Positions 17,373-26,852 of a DNA stretch of 64,000 nucleotides are shown here, piece after piece; position 1 is the first letter of the stretch, and each line of letters begins with the position of its first letter. The position numbers and the translations under genes are program-made. The DNA comes from Rhizobium sp. CB3090 (lineage in GTDB: Bacteria; Pseudomonadota; Alphaproteobacteria; Rhizobiales; Rhizobiaceae), in assembly GCF_029714285.1 (NCBI RefSeq), contig NZ_CP121664.1:124001-188000 (forward strand). The letters run 5' to 3'. A model generated the notes under the pieces. The model was not told where the DNA came from, did no database searches, and saw only the letters and a list, made by a program, of their open reading frames with translations.

Positions 17373-18419
17373 TCAGCAGATTCGCGGCAACTGTTCGCCC
17401 CATAGCCAATCGACAATGCGACTGCCGCCCAACGACGTCGCCATCTGGACGAAGCAACGGTCGTCAGCCTCGGCATGGCCGATCAATGCGGCCTCAGCAC
17501 CCAACGGATGCGCGCGCATGACGGCGAGCAGCGCATCCGCAAACTCTGGCGCCACCACGACGACGAGCTTGCCCTCATTGGCGACGTTGAGCGGGTCGAG
17601 GCCGAGCAATTCGCAGGCCGCGACTACTTCCGGCTTGATCGGAATGGCCTCCTCTTCGATGCGGAAGCCGACATTTGAGGCATTGGCGATTTCGTTGAGT
17701 ATCGCCGCAAGTCCACCGCGTGTTGGATCTCGCATAAGCCTAATTGACGATCCGGCGACCTCGACCATTGCCGCTACCAACCCGTGTAGCGCCGCGCAAT
17801 CCGATATGATGTCCGTATCGAAATCCAGGCTCTCGCGCTTCGACATCACAGCGACGCCGTGATCGCCTATCGAACCCGAGATGATCACCGCATCGCCTGG
17901 CCGCGCGGCATCGGAGCGCAGGTCGAGACCGGCTCGAATTATGCCGATGCCGGAGGTGGATATGAACACGCCGTCGGCCTTGCCGCGCTCAACCACTTTC
18001 GTATCACCAGTGATGATCGGCACACCCGCCTCGCGGGAGGCTGATCCCATGGCTTCTGCAATTCGATTAAGGTCTGCGAGCGGAAATCCCTCTTCAATGA
18101 TGAAACCTGCCGAAAGATAGAGCGGGCGCGCGCCGGCCATGGCAATGTCGTTAATCGTCCCATACACCGCAAGCGAGCCAATATTGCCGCCGGGAAAGAA
18201 CAGCGGCGAGACAACATAGCTGTCGGTGGTCATCACCATGCGCGCTGCCGGAACGGCAAATGCCGACTGATCGTTGCCAGCTCTGAGCCAGTCATTGTCG
18301 AAGGCCTTGTGGAAAATGTCCTCGACCAACTGGCCCGTGGCGCAGCCGCCCGCCCCATGCGAGAGATCGATGCGTCCGTTCCGGAGGTCGAGCCTGGACC
18401 TTTTGGCTTTCACGGTCAT
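17373..18419 (-). CDS. hypE: hydrogenase maturation protein HypE (carbamoyl dehydratase)
   Basis: A 348-residue protein of the PurM/ThiL-like fold. It has the ATP-binding region with TGDTKVVERG, the segment RDPTRGGLAAILNEIANAS, and the required C terminus PRIC, whose final Cys accepts the carbamoyl group from HypF and is dehydrated to a thiocyanate that supplies the cyanide ligands of the NiFe centre. ATG 18419 overlaps the hypD stop (ATGA), which decides the start. It is the last gene of the hup/hyp unit; a hypX gene does not follow. Confidence 0.95.
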   Translation of the reverse strand: MTVKAKRSRLDLRNGRIDLSHGAGGCATGQLVEDIFHKAFDNDWLRAGNDQSAFAVPAARMVMTTDSYVVSPLFFPGGNIGSLAVYGTINDIAMAGARPLYLSAGFIIEEGFPLADLNRIAEAMGSASREAGVPIITGDTKVVERGKADGVFISTSGIGIIRAGLDLRSDAARPGDAVIISGSIGDHGVAVMSKRESLDFDTDIISDCAALHGLVAAMVEVAGSSIRLMRDPTRGGLAAILNEIANASNVGFRIEEEAIPIKPEVVAACELLGLDPLNVANEGKLVVVVAPEFADALLAVMRAHPLGAEAALIGHAEADDRCFVQMATSLGGSRIVDWLWGEQLPRIC

Positions 18420-19573
18420 GCGACCGTCCTCCAGCTTTCGTCCGCCTTTCCCTGTCTGCGGAAACGGCCGTAGATCCAATGCGCGGCGCAGGCGCCTTCC
18501 GACGACACCATGCAGGAACCCATCGGCGAATCGGGCGTGCAGACCTTACCAAACAGCTTGCAGTCGGAGGGCTTCTTTATACCGCGCAGGATGGCTCCGC
18601 ATTCGCAGGCCGGATTGTCTTGCGCTGCCGGCGTCACCATCTCGAAACGTTTCTCGGCATCGTATTTGGCATATTTGGACCTGAGGCCAAGCGCACTATG
18701 GGGTATCGCGCCCAGACCGCGCCATTCGAAACTTTCCCGCAATTCGAAGACGTTTGCGATCTCGCACTTCGCCTTTTCGTTGCCAAGGGTAGTCACGGCG
18801 CGGATATACTGGTTCTCGACCTTATGGACGCCGTCATTGACCTGGCGGACCAGCATCAGGATTGAATAGATGACGTCAAGCGGCTCGAAGCCTGCCACCA
18901 CGATCGGCTTGTTAAATTCTTCGGCAAGGACTTCAAATGGCTGCGTACCAATTACCGTGCTCACATGTGCAGGGCCAAGCAATCCGTCGATCTTGATAGG
19001 GCCGAGCGGGTGAACGTCGGAGTTTTCGAGAATAGTCTTGATCGCAGCCGGTGTTAGCACGTGGTTTGAGAAGATCGAAAAGTTTGCGAGGTCCTTCGCG
19101 ATCGCGAACCGCAGCGCCAGCGCCGTCGGCGGCGTCGTGGTCTCGAAACCGATGGCGAAGAAGACGACTTGCCTGTTCGGTTCGGCTTCGGCGATGCTTA
19201 GCGAATCGAGTGTCGAATAGACCATTCGAATATCGGCGCCGGCCGACCTCGCCTTGAGCAGACTTAAGCCGTTTGAGCATGGCACACGCATCAAGTCGCC
19301 ATAGGTGCAAAGCGTGATTTCTGGGCGTATGGCAAGCTCGATCGCTGCGTCGATGCGGCCGATCGGGAGCACACAGATTGGACAGCCCGGTCCGTGAATC
19401 ATCTGCACATTGGATGGCAGCAGGTCTTCAAGGCCATAGCGCGAAATTGCATAGGTGTGGCCGCCGCAGAATTCCATGAAATGATAGCTGCGTGCCGGAT
19501 CTACCGCCGCTTCGATCTGGCGAGCAATATCCTTGACGAGCTTGGCATCGCGGTATTCGTCGATATATTTCAC
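18416..19573 (-). CDS. hypD: hydrogenase maturation protein HypD
   Basis: A 385-residue iron-sulfur scaffold protein on which the Fe(CN)2CO group is assembled together with HypC. Conserved motifs are EFCGGHTYAISRYG, HGPGCPICVLP, and a C-terminal cluster-binding region with the cysteines of ACECGAILRG, CKLFGKVC and GSCMVSSEGACAAHW. It overlaps hypC by 4 bp upstream and hypE by 4 bp downstream, so translation is coupled. Confidence 0.95.
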   Translation of the reverse strand: MKYIDEYRDAKLVKDIARQIEAAVDPARSYHFMEFCGGHTYAISRYGLEDLLPSNVQMIHGPGCPICVLPIGRIDAAIELAIRPEITLCTYGDLMRVPCSNGLSLLKARSAGADIRMVYSTLDSLSIAEAEPNRQVVFFAIGFETTTPPTALALRFAIAKDLANFSIFSNHVLTPAAIKTILENSDVHPLGPIKIDGLLGPAHVSTVIGTQPFEVLAEEFNKPIVVAGFEPLDVIYSILMLVRQVNDGVHKVENQYIRAVTTLGNEKAKCEIANVFELRESFEWRGLGAIPHSALGLRSKYAKYDAEKRFEMVTPAAQDNPACECGAILRGIKKPSDCKLFGKVCTPDSPMGSCMVSSEGACAAHWIYGRFRRQGKADESWRTVA

Positions 19574-19797
19574 GCCGCACCTCCGAGAGTAGCTTCGCGG
19601 ATCAAGGCAAGGGTCCTCTGCGCTTCTTCCGTGTCGATCTTCGCAAGCGCGTAGCCGACGTGGAGGACGAGATAGTCACCGGGCGTGACATCCTCGACGA
19701 GCGCAATCGATATGACCTTAAAGATGCCGTCGAGCCCTACTTTGGCCATGTTGTCTGGCAGCAGTTCCATCACCTGGACCGGTAGGGCTAGGCACAT
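19570..19797 (-). CDS. hypC: hydrogenase maturation chaperone HypC
   Basis: A 75-residue protein beginning with the invariant MCLALP; the N-terminal Cys (after Met removal) binds the iron group carried by HypD and delivers it to the large-subunit precursor. The rest forms the small OB-like fold (VGLDGIFKVISIALVEDVTP then GDYLVLHVGYALAKID). It overlaps hypF at its start and hypD at its end. HupF, encoded in the same cluster, is a paralogue. Confidence 0.95.
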   Translation of the reverse strand: MCLALPVQVMELLPDNMAKVGLDGIFKVISIALVEDVTPGDYLVLHVGYALAKIDTEEAQRTLALIREATLGGAA

Positions 19798-22061
19798 GTC
19801 CGGTGCTCCGAGATCCGCGCGCAGTCGTGTTTGATCACGTGCCGCGCATGGGCGGCCTGACCGAGCGCTATGCCCCCGTCATTGGGCGGAACCCGGCGCG
19901 GCAGATAGGGCTCAAGGCCGTGGTCGCGCAGGGCGCGGGAAAGACCCTCGGCCAGAACGCGGTTCGTGATGCAGCCGCCGCCGAGCATGATCGTTCGCGT
20001 GCCAGCCTTTGATGCACCAAGGGCGGCCCAGTCGGCGAGGCCGCTGATCAGCGTGCCGTGGAATAGGTCTGCGGCCTGGCGGCGGTCAAGCCGCCGCTCG
20101 GCCAGATGGACGATGAGGGGTCGGAAATCGAGCATGCCATCGGCAAGCCTGTAGCCTCCTGCAAGACATTGCGGATCATCGGCAAGTGCTTCGAGCTCCA
20201 TTGCTGCCTGCCCCTCGTAGCTCTGGACGAGGCGGACGCCCGCGATCGCGGCCACCGCATCGAAAAGCCGCCCCAAGCTGGACGTCTCGGTTGGTTGCAA
20301 GCCGCGGGCAAACATCGTGTCAAGGTGCGCGACGCCGGGATGCCCAGGCCAAAGCGTGGCCGCAAGGTCGCGGCGGCCGGCGGCCTGGAGCGCGGCAATT
20401 CCCATGCGCCAGGGCTCCCGCGCAACCTGGTCGGCGCCTGGCGCCGGCAAAGGAAGAAGCGAAGAGAGCCGCTGCCAGCGAGGGCCGTCGACGACAAGCA
20501 TTTCGCCTCCCCAACTGCTGCCATCAACGCCATAGCCATGGCCGTCGAGTGCAAGCCCGAGGACCGGCCCGCCGGCATGATGTTCCGCCTCAACGGCCGC
20601 GATGTGAGCGAGGTGATGTTGCACAGGCAGAACCGGCAGATCCAAATTTTCCGCTATACGCGCTGAACGGAAATCCGGATGCAGATCGCAGGCGGCAAAT
20701 TCCGGCCTGACATCAAGGATAGAGCAGAGATGCTCGAGGGCTTCGCGCTGGAAGCGGATCGCTTTGACACTGTCGAGACCGCCGATGTGCTGCGACAGGA
20801 ATGCCTCCCGACCCCTTGTTACGCAGATCGTGTTTTTGAGGTCCGCGCCGGTGGCAATCACGCATGGGCCGTCCTCACCGAGATCGACTGGCTCGGGCAC
20901 AAAACCCCGGGCGCGCCTCAGAAAGCTCGGCGCGCCGTCAATTACCTGCATGACGGAATCGTCAGCACGAATGGCGATGTCGCGGTCATGTGTGACGATC
21001 AGGTCGGCAATCCCGGCAAGCCGATGCATGGCATCGTCGTTGTCTGATAGGAGCGGTTCGCCCCCCGGGTTGGCGCTGGTCGCGATCAAAGCGGCGGGAG
21101 CACCTGCCGCCTCTGCGGCAAACGCAGCAAACAACAGGTGGTGCACCGGCGCATAGGCGAGCAGCAGACCGACCCGACTAAGGCCCGGAGCAATGAGCTT
21201 GGAAAGGTGATCACGCGCCTCGATTAGGACGATCGGGGCGGCGGTCGAGGCGAGCAAATCCTCCTGTGCCCGCGATGGCCTGGCGAGTAGCCGGGCTGTC
21301 TCAATGTCCGGAACCATGATCGCGAACGGCTTCTCGTCGCGCATCTTACCTCGTCTAAGACGATCAATCGCCGCATCATTGCGTGCGTCGCAGAAGAGCT
21401 GGAAGCCGCCGATGCCCTTGATCGCAATGATCTGGCCATTCATGAGCCGCGCGGATATCTCAGCGATCGGATGGCTAAGTTGTGGCCCGCAAACCGGGCA
21501 GGCGAGGGGCTCGGTATGGAAGCGCCGGCTCTCCGGGTTGCCATAATCTGCGCCGCAGGCGCTGCAGATCGGGAACGCAGCCATCGATGTTTGGGCGCGA
21601 TCATAGGGGAGGGCACGGGTGATGGTGAAGCGCGGGCCACAATGAGTGCAGTTGACGAAAGGATAACCGAAAAAGCGGTTGTCCGGATCATTCAGTTCGT
21701 GCTGGCATTCGACGCAGGTCGCGGCGTCGGCGCCAATGCGCGTGGCGCCACGGCCGCCGACGCTTTGGAAGATTTCGAACACTTCGTCGCCCGCCGTCTC
21801 CAGTTCCAGCTTGTCGACGCAATCGACACGGGCAAGCGGCGGCGCCTCTTTCCAGACGCGTTCCGCGAAGCAGTCGACAGCGGCGCCCTCGACCTCGATC
21901 AGCACGCCGGCACTGTCGTTGAGCACGAAGCCGGTAAGCTGCATTGTCCTCGCAAGCCTATAGACGAACGGCCGGAAACCCACCCCTTGCACGGCACCGC
22001 GCACACGCACTCGCAGCCGCCGGACACGATCTTCCGCCATGGATGCCAAGGCGCGCACCAT
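19788..22061 (-). CDS. hypF: carbamoyltransferase HypF
   Basis: About 757 residues with the full domain set: acylphosphatase-like domain (RGAVQGVGFRPFVYRLA), two zinc fingers (CVECQHEL with CTHCG; CSACG with CPVCG), a YrdC-like nucleotide-binding domain (near IIAIKGIGGFQLFCDARN), and a C-terminal Kae1-like domain (HHLAHIAAVEAEH, GLALDGHGYGVDGSSWGG, CITNRVLAEGL). It converts carbamoyl phosphate and ATP to a carbamoyl adenylate and loads it onto HypE. Start at 22061 or the ATG seven codons later. It follows hypB by 2 bp. Confidence 0.95.
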   Translation of the reverse strand: MVRALASMAEDRVRRLRVRVRGAVQGVGFRPFVYRLARTMQLTGFVLNDSAGVLIEVEGAAVDCFAERVWKEAPPLARVDCVDKLELETAGDEVFEIFQSVGGRGATRIGADAATCVECQHELNDPDNRFFGYPFVNCTHCGPRFTITRALPYDRAQTSMAAFPICSACGADYGNPESRRFHTEPLACPVCGPQLSHPIAEISARLMNGQIIAIKGIGGFQLFCDARNDAAIDRLRRGKMRDEKPFAIMVPDIETARLLARPSRAQEDLLASTAAPIVLIEARDHLSKLIAPGLSRVGLLLAYAPVHHLLFAAFAAEAAGAPAALIATSANPGGEPLLSDNDDAMHRLAGIADLIVTHDRDIAIRADDSVMQVIDGAPSFLRRARGFVPEPVDLGEDGPCVIATGADLKNTICVTRGREAFLSQHIGGLDSVKAIRFQREALEHLCSILDVRPEFAACDLHPDFRSARIAENLDLPVLPVQHHLAHIAAVEAEHHAGGPVLGLALDGHGYGVDGSSWGGEMLVVDGPRWQRLSSLLPLPAPGADQVAREPWRMGIAALQAAGRRDLAATLWPGHPGVAHLDTMFARGLQPTETSSLGRLFDAVAAIAGVRLVQSYEGQAAMELEALADDPQCLAGGYRLADGMLDFRPLIVHLAERRLDRRQAADLFHGTLISGLADWAALGASKAGTRTIMLGGGCITNRVLAEGLSRALRDHGLEPYLPRRVPPNDGGIALGQAAHARHVIKHDCARISEHRTCA

Positions 22062-22063
22062 CG

Positions 22064-22936
22064 TCAGACTTCCTGCGAAGCTTTTGCGACCCGGGCCACC
22101 GCACCCTCCAGCCAGAAATAGAACGCTTCCATGCCTTCGCCGCTGCGCGCAGAAACCGTGAGAGTGCGAAGGCGCGGATTGACGCGGAGCGCATTAGCGA
22201 TGCAGAGCCCGACATCGAAGTCGAGATGCGGCAGCAGGTCGGACTTGTTGAGAATCATCAGATCGGCGGCCGCGAACATGTCGGGATATTTGAGCGGCTT
22301 GTCCTCGCCTTCAGTAACCGAAAGCACCACGACCTTATGAGCCTCGCCAAGATCGAAAGCGGAGGGACAGACAAGATTGCCGACATTTTCGATGAACAAG
22401 ACCGAACCGGGCTCGGGCGCCAGGTCCTCCACCGCGTGGCCGACCATGTGGGCGTTAAGGTGACAGCCCTTGCCGGTGTTGATCTGGATTGCAGGAACGC
22501 CGGTCTTGCGGATACGTGCGGCATCGTTGGAGGTCTGCTGGTCGCCTTCAATCACGCTGATCGACATCCGGTCCTTGAGGTCGGAAATGGCGCGCACCAG
22601 AAAGCTGGTCTTTCCCGATCCGGGGCTCGAAACGAAATTCAGTACAAAGATGCTGTTGCGGCCGAACCGAGCCCGGTTTTCGACAGCATAGGCATTGTTT
22701 TTTGAGAGGATGTCCTTTTCGATCTGGACGATGCGCTCGGGGTTCACGCCCGGGACATGCACGCCGGCAATGCGCTGACCGTGTTGGAGCCCACCGTCTT
22801 GCGCGTAGTGACGATCATGATGATGTCCATGATCGTGAGGGTGGCCACGATGATGATCATGGCGCTCGCCCTGCGCGCGGGGCTTGCGCTTGCCATCTTC
22901 CAACGTTGCCATTTCGCAGCCGCATACCGTGCACAT
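22064..22936 (-). CDS. hypB: hydrogenase nickel incorporation GTPase HypB
   Basis: A 290-residue SIMIBI GTPase. The N terminus has the CTVCGC high-affinity metal site, followed by a His-rich stretch ([18 protein letters not shown]) typical of rhizobial HypB, which stores nickel. The G domain shows the P-loop [10 protein letters not shown], the metal-site region [11 protein letters not shown] and NKSD. It hands nickel, with HypA, to the HupL precursor. The last base of hypA is the first base of hypB. With hupE absent from the cluster, the His-rich store may matter more here. Confidence 0.95.
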   Translation of the reverse strand: MCTVCGCEMATLEDGKRKPRAQGERHDHHRGHPHDHGHHHDRHYAQDGGLQHGQRIAGVHVPGVNPERIVQIEKDILSKNNAYAVENRARFGRNSIFVLNFVSSPGSGKTSFLVRAISDLKDRMSISVIEGDQQTSNDAARIRKTGVPAIQINTGKGCHLNAHMVGHAVEDLAPEPGSVLFIENVGNLVCPSAFDLGEAHKVVVLSVTEGEDKPLKYPDMFAAADLMILNKSDLLPHLDFDVGLCIANALRVNPRLRTLTVSARSGEGMEAFYFWLEGAVARVAKASQEV

Positions 22937-23277
22937 CAGATCACCTCCATGTCCTTGATCCTCAATTCATCGCCCGCCGTCGTCTGCACCCTATACCGTC
23001 CGCAGTCCGGGCAGGCGCCGAACCGCTTATCGAGGGGCACCGTCTTCCCGCAATCGAGGCACCAGCCCTTGCCGGCGATGCGGTTGATTTCGAGTGCGGC
23101 ATGTTCGGCAATCGTGCCACGCCGCACAGCTTCGTAGCAGAACAGGAGTGAATCCGGATTGATGTCGCTCAAAACACCGATATCGAGGCGGATCGATTTG
23201 ACTGCGCTTGCGCCATTCAGCTGCGCCATCTCGCAGACGATGGTGATCACGCTCTCCATCAATGACATTTCATGCAT
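22936..23277 (-). CDS. hypA: hydrogenase nickel metallochaperone HypA
   Basis: A 113-residue protein. [10 protein letters not shown] contains the N-terminal His2 nickel site, and the zinc site has CLDCG and CPDCG. The start at 23277 is set by the family's fixed MHE N terminus; the frame is open further upstream inside hupK. The start overlaps the hupK stop. Confidence 0.93.
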   Translation of the reverse strand: MHEMSLMESVITIVCEMAQLNGASAVKSIRLDIGVLSDINPDSLLFCYEAVRRGTIAEHAALEINRIAGKGWCLDCGKTVPLDKRFGACPDCGRYRVQTTAGDELRIKDMEVI

Positions 23278-24379
23278 GGGCGACGTCGCGAATGTTAAGC
23301 TTGAACTCGACACAGGGATCGAACAGCGCCACGAGGCGAGAAACCGACCGGGCCGCCGATTCATGCGCACAGATCCGTGATGACAGAAGGGTTTCGACAA
23401 ATGGACCGGCCGGATGAAAATTCCACTCGGTCGGGGCAAGTATGCGGTAGGCGCAAAGTTTCCCGTTCGCGTCGATCTCGGCCTGATGATAAAGTCTGCC
23501 ACGCCCACATTCCACCACGCCAAAGCCGCCGGCGCCGGGCACCGGACCACCGGCCATCAGTTCGGAAGGATCATTCTGGCCCTTGGCAAGATGCGCGAGT
23601 TGCTTCAAGCAAAGGCCAACGTCGCGTATGCGCGCCATGAAGCGTTGGGAAAGATGCGGATCGTCTGACCTGCTGGTGCCGCAAAGCCGGGCATAAGCAC
23701 CGGTTTCGACGACCCGACCGGCAAGATGCGGCAAGGCGCAATAGTGCGCATCGTTGCAAAGATGGGTAATAACTTCTGCATCATCGGCGGCGGTCAGCGG
23801 ATCAGGACGCCGGCCTGGAAAAGTTCGGTCATCCTTGATATCTCGAAAAATCGCCGCGCAAGCCGTGTCATCCGGCGGAAGGCCGTCGTCTTTGGCGATG
23901 CCGAGCCCGTCTGCTGCATCGGCAAGCCGCCGCGCGTTGGCAGCCAGGGCGCTACGGTTTGCTTTTTTCTGTCTCGATTCGCGGATGATTGCCTGCGACG
24001 CGGTCAGGGCGCCGCGCAGATATTGGCCCGCCTGAGCCACCAGACCTGCCGACATTGATGACGGCCAGTGCAAAATCAGTGCCCTCAATGTTTCGAATAT
24101 CCGTTCGGCCAGCAATCCGGCCATCGCCGCGAACTGCTCCTCGATGGGCATCGGCAGGCCGGCCGCATTCAGTATGGCAAGGCGCGCGGCCACCGATTGC
24201 GAACAGCCACAGAGTGAAAAAACCCGTCCTGCAAGTACGGGCGCCTCTTCGGGTCGGCGGCCGATGAACATGCGTGCCAATTCTTGCGGGCGGTTGACCC
24301 TCACTTCCACGAAACGGGCAAGCGCTTGCGACACTGTGACGTCGATCCGGATCGAGCCGGGGCCAAGGAGATAGGTCAT
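23270..24379 (-). CDS. hupK: hydrogenase accessory protein HupK
   Basis: A 369-residue protein that resembles a degenerate hydrogenase large subunit. The region MFIGRRPEEAPVLAGRVFSL followed by CGCSQSVAARLAILNAAG recalls the first CxxC block of HupL, but the C-terminal metal-ligand motif is replaced (LFDPCVEFKLN). HupK is thought to act as a scaffold in cofactor delivery to HupL. I start it at ATG 24379, which overlaps the hupJ stop (ATGA); the supplied longer frame would extend into hupJ. Confidence 0.88.
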   Translation of the reverse strand: MTYLLGPGSIRIDVTVSQALARFVEVRVNRPQELARMFIGRRPEEAPVLAGRVFSLCGCSQSVAARLAILNAAGLPMPIEEQFAAMAGLLAERIFETLRALILHWPSSMSAGLVAQAGQYLRGALTASQAIIRESRQKKANRSALAANARRLADAADGLGIAKDDGLPPDDTACAAIFRDIKDDRTFPGRRPDPLTAADDAEVITHLCNDAHYCALPHLAGRVVETGAYARLCGTSRSDDPHLSQRFMARIRDVGLCLKQLAHLAKGQNDPSELMAGGPVPGAGGFGVVECGRGRLYHQAEIDANGKLCAYRILAPTEWNFHPAGPFVETLLSSRICAHESAARSVSRLVALFDPCVEFKLNIRDVAHA

Positions 24380-24774
24380 GCAGCAAGCTCCCGCGGCGCT
24401 CGGATATTCCTCCAAAGCAGATCACGGCGCATGGGGCTGGCGGTTGGAGTGGGCGGCGGCGCGAGCGCAACAATGTTGGAAAATGCGCGCTTAGCCTTCA
24501 AAGCCGTCCTCATCGTTCCGAACTCAAAGACCATGGAAAACAGCAAGCAGCCATCAACACCGCCAGTCGTCTCGGGTTTGCCGGCGATGAATTCGATCAT
24601 GCCTGCCTGCTGATTGCGAGCCGTGCCTGCAGCAGGCAAGATCATGAACCATGGCGTCGCGACGATGCCGGTCGTTCGCCCGACGAACGCCAGCAAGCTC
24701 GTCTCCGCAGCGCCGAGCGCGGGAACGACTGTCGCCCTTTCCTGAAGGCCGGCGTTCATCGCCAAGCTTGTCAT
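24376..24774 (-). CDS. hupJ: hydrogenase assembly chaperone HupJ (HybE family)
   Basis: A 132-residue protein. The family core is visible as GIVATPWFMILPAAG and, later, LLFSMVFEFGTMRTALKAKR. The N-terminal part looks short against a usual HupJ of about 160 residues. HybE-type chaperones bind the Tat signal of the hydrogenase small subunit during assembly. Its ATG overlaps the hupH stop and its stop overlaps the hupK start. hupI (rubredoxin), normally between hupH and hupJ, is missing. Confidence 0.8.
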   Translation of the reverse strand: MTSLAMNAGLQERATVVPALGAAETSLLAFVGRTTGIVATPWFMILPAAGTARNQQAGMIEFIAGKPETTGGVDGCLLFSMVFEFGTMRTALKAKRAFSNIVALAPPPTPTASPMRRDLLWRNIRAPRELAA

Positions 24775-25517
24775 TTGAAATAGGCCTCCTCGACATCACG
24801 CAGGTGTGCCGCGGAGTCGCGGAAATCCTCTTCGGTGGCGATGGCGACGGCGGGGATGTCGACGATTTGCAGCATGTCGACAACGATCTTACCCATGTTG
24901 TCGTAAAACTGTACGGACCAGACGTTTCGGGCGCCTGCTGCCGCCACGCGACAGGGGCGGTAGCCGCGCGATGTCAATTGTACGGGACCTGCTCCGAGCG
25001 TGACCTGCAGGAAATTCACATCCTCGATGCTCATCGGAAACAACGACAAAATGATAACATGCGCCGGATCGCCATCCCGATACTGGACCATGCGATCACC
25101 GATCTCCGTCATGAGGGGCATAACGTTCATAGCGCCGGGCGGCGCAGATCCATGTGAGATCAAAGCCGGTAGCGCCGTGCAGGCCCGCCGCACCGCCATG
25201 GGAATGGGGGCGACCTCGATATATTCGGCAATGAGGTCGCCGGCGGGGTCGGTAAAGCGGATATGCCAGACGCCGGCCATAATCGCTTCCTGGAACTGCG
25301 CCAGGACTCCGGAGGGCAGCGCCGCCACCCCGCACACCTCGCCGTTGCCGAGCGTCTGCGTGATCAATTTCTTATCATCGTCATCGAATTCGAAAATGTC
25401 GAATAGCCGCCCCGGCTGGCCGCCCTTTTGCACCGCAAGCGTTGCAACAATGTCGGATATGAGCATTGCGGTTTGCCGGCTTCTGCCGTCTACGGAGCCA
25501 ACTCGGTAGGATGGCAT
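24771..25517 (-). CDS. hupH: hydrogenase expression/formation protein HupH
   Basis: A 248-residue cytoplasmic protein of the HupH/HyaF family, built of two similar halves: WHIRFTDPAGDLIAEYIEVA in the first and WSVQFYDNMGKIVVDMLQIV in the second. It assists small-subunit maturation under oxygen. I prefer ATG 25517, which has GGAG upstream, over the TTG at 25529. About 300 bp without a recognisable gene separate it from hupF, where hupG normally lies. Confidence 0.85.
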   Translation of the reverse strand: MPSYRVGSVDGRSRQTAMLISDIVATLAVQKGGQPGRLFDIFEFDDDDKKLITQTLGNGEVCGVAALPSGVLAQFQEAIMAGVWHIRFTDPAGDLIAEYIEVAPIPMAVRRACTALPALISHGSAPPGAMNVMPLMTEIGDRMVQYRDGDPAHVIILSLFPMSIEDVNFLQVTLGAGPVQLTSRGYRPCRVAAAGARNVWSVQFYDNMGKIVVDMLQIVDIPAVAIATEEDFRDSAAHLRDVEEAYFK

Positions 25518-25821
25518 TATCTGCTCCAAATCAGCTTGTCATTCATTCCCGCACTTGGGGTTTGCAAGCGCCGTACCACTTGCGGAGAAGGTTGGATCGC
25601 ATTGATCTGAAGGAAAATTCCGGCCGCGGCCTCATGGGGTGCGCACTCGAGCGCCGATACCGAGGCAACCCATTTTGCCTCGCAATATTCAGCACGGAGG
25701 CAGTCCGCCCGCAGGAGGCACGATCGATCCCGTGCATCTCCGGCTGCCGTTGACGACAGTTCACATGAACATGTGGGCGAAAAGAATGAGGAGATTGTAT
25801 TCGGTAGCGAAATGCGAACTG
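25518..25821. other. gap between hupF and hupH, hupG position
   Basis: About 300 bp with open frames in more than one minus-strand frame, none recognisable as HupG (a thioredoxin-fold chaperone of HyaE type). One frame runs open to a stop just inside hupH (ends with PSAGMNDKLIWSR). It could be decayed remnant sequence. Confidence 0.4.
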
Positions 25822-26115
25822 TCAGTTTTCGCGCAAATGAGACGGTAATTCCAGCTCGCGGGAGATAAGATCGGCAAACAGCGTTTCGAATGACCGTCCT
25901 TCGACGGCTTCAGCAAGACCGGCCAACGCATCGTCTATCTTGTGTGCTTCGTCGGCATCGAGCACCCGGATCGCAGATCCTAGATGGGTAAGAACGTAGG
26001 TCCCAACCGGTTGCGGGCCGACCAGCACCATCGAAATCGCAAAAACGGATCCGTTGCGCTGGCACTGCGCTGTAAATTCGCCGCCCGTCACCTGCATCGG
26101 AATTCCTATGCACAC
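25822..26115 (-). CDS. hupF: hydrogenase chaperone HupF (HypC-like)
   Basis: A 97-residue HypC paralogue starting MCIGIPMQV, with the characteristic GPQPVGTYVLTHLGSAIRVL segment and a C-terminal extension absent from HypC. HupF protects HupL under oxygen and helps its maturation. It lies 145 bp after hupD, with a hairpin between them and no hupE. Confidence 0.92.
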   Translation of the reverse strand: MCIGIPMQVTGGEFTAQCQRNGSVFAISMVLVGPQPVGTYVLTHLGSAIRVLDADEAHKIDDALAGLAEAVEGRSFETLFADLISRELELPSHLREN

Positions 26116-26151
26116 AAATCAGCTCCTTGATCCGCCTGGGTTCATTGGTAT

Positions 26152-26172
26152 CGGGAACCTGAAGGGTTCCCG
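26152..26172. repeat. intergenic inverted repeat between hupD and hupF
   Basis: A perfect 8-bp inverted repeat (CGGGAACC / GGTTCCCG) with a five-base loop. It sits in the 145-bp gap where hupE normally lies. There is no T-run, so it may be an mRNA processing or stability element, or a scar of gene loss. Confidence 0.5.
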
Positions 26173-26260
26173 TGCGGGTCCTTAGGTTTTGGAAAGATTT
26201 GGGCAGCCAGCGAACAGCAACGCAACTGACGACTGCCTCGGTCGCATCGGAAACTCCTCC

Positions 26261-26851
26261 TCAACCGGTCAATTCGCCCGGATTGGCGCGCCGCTCATAA
26301 TGTGCAAAATCGATGTCGTTGGCGAGAAGAGCGGGCGCGGCGGCGCGGCGCGAACTAATGGCGACGCCCCATCGCTCCAGGATGCCGGCGGCTACCATTA
26401 CGGCCGCCGGTATTACCGCTTTGACTGGCTCAGTCACCGGTCCGCCCCAGTTCTCGAGGTCCACCGGTTGGCAGCCGATCAACGCGAGTCTTGTGGGATA
26501 GCGATCGAGAAGGTCGGCAGCGCTTAGAACTTCCTGGAAGCTTGTCTGGTGCAGGCTCATCTTTTTGGCGCCGGTAAATTTCGGCACTTCGTCATTGTCG
26601 ACGATCTTCAGCGTGCCCGGCGCGAGCCCGTAGTCGACAGCGTCGAAGACAATCAGATGATCGGCTTCGGTCACATATTGCACGAGATAGAGGCCCTGGG
26701 TGCCGCCGTCGAGCACGGTGACATTGGTCGGCACCGCATAGGCCTGGTGGAAGGCTTCGACAGCGCGGACGCCAAAACCCTCGTCCGCCCAGAGGATATT
26801 GCCAATACCGAGCACCAGGACGTTCGGTTTGCGAGAGTTCGTTTCGTCCAT
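26261..26851 (-). CDS. hupD: hydrogenase maturation endopeptidase HupD
   Basis: A 196-residue peptidase of the HybD/HyaD family. The metal-binding residues known from HybD are present: Glu in ILWADEGFG, Asp in VFDAVDYG and His in MSLHQTSF. It senses nickel in the HupL precursor and cleaves its C-terminal tail after the His of the last metal motif. The gene starts 1 bp after the hupC stop. Confidence 0.93.
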   Translation of the reverse strand: MDETNSRKPNVLVLGIGNILWADEGFGVRAVEAFHQAYAVPTNVTVLDGGTQGLYLVQYVTEADHLIVFDAVDYGLAPGTLKIVDNDEVPKFTGAKKMSLHQTSFQEVLSAADLLDRYPTRLALIGCQPVDLENWGGPVTEPVKAVIPAAVMVAAGILERWGVAISSRRAAAPALLANDIDFAHYERRANPGELTG

Positions 26852-26852
26852 G

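Noticed and set aside
20106..22705. Long plus-strand frames (20106-20666, 21471-22121, 21944-22705)
   Set aside because: Antisense to hypF and hypB, with shadow-type composition and no domains.
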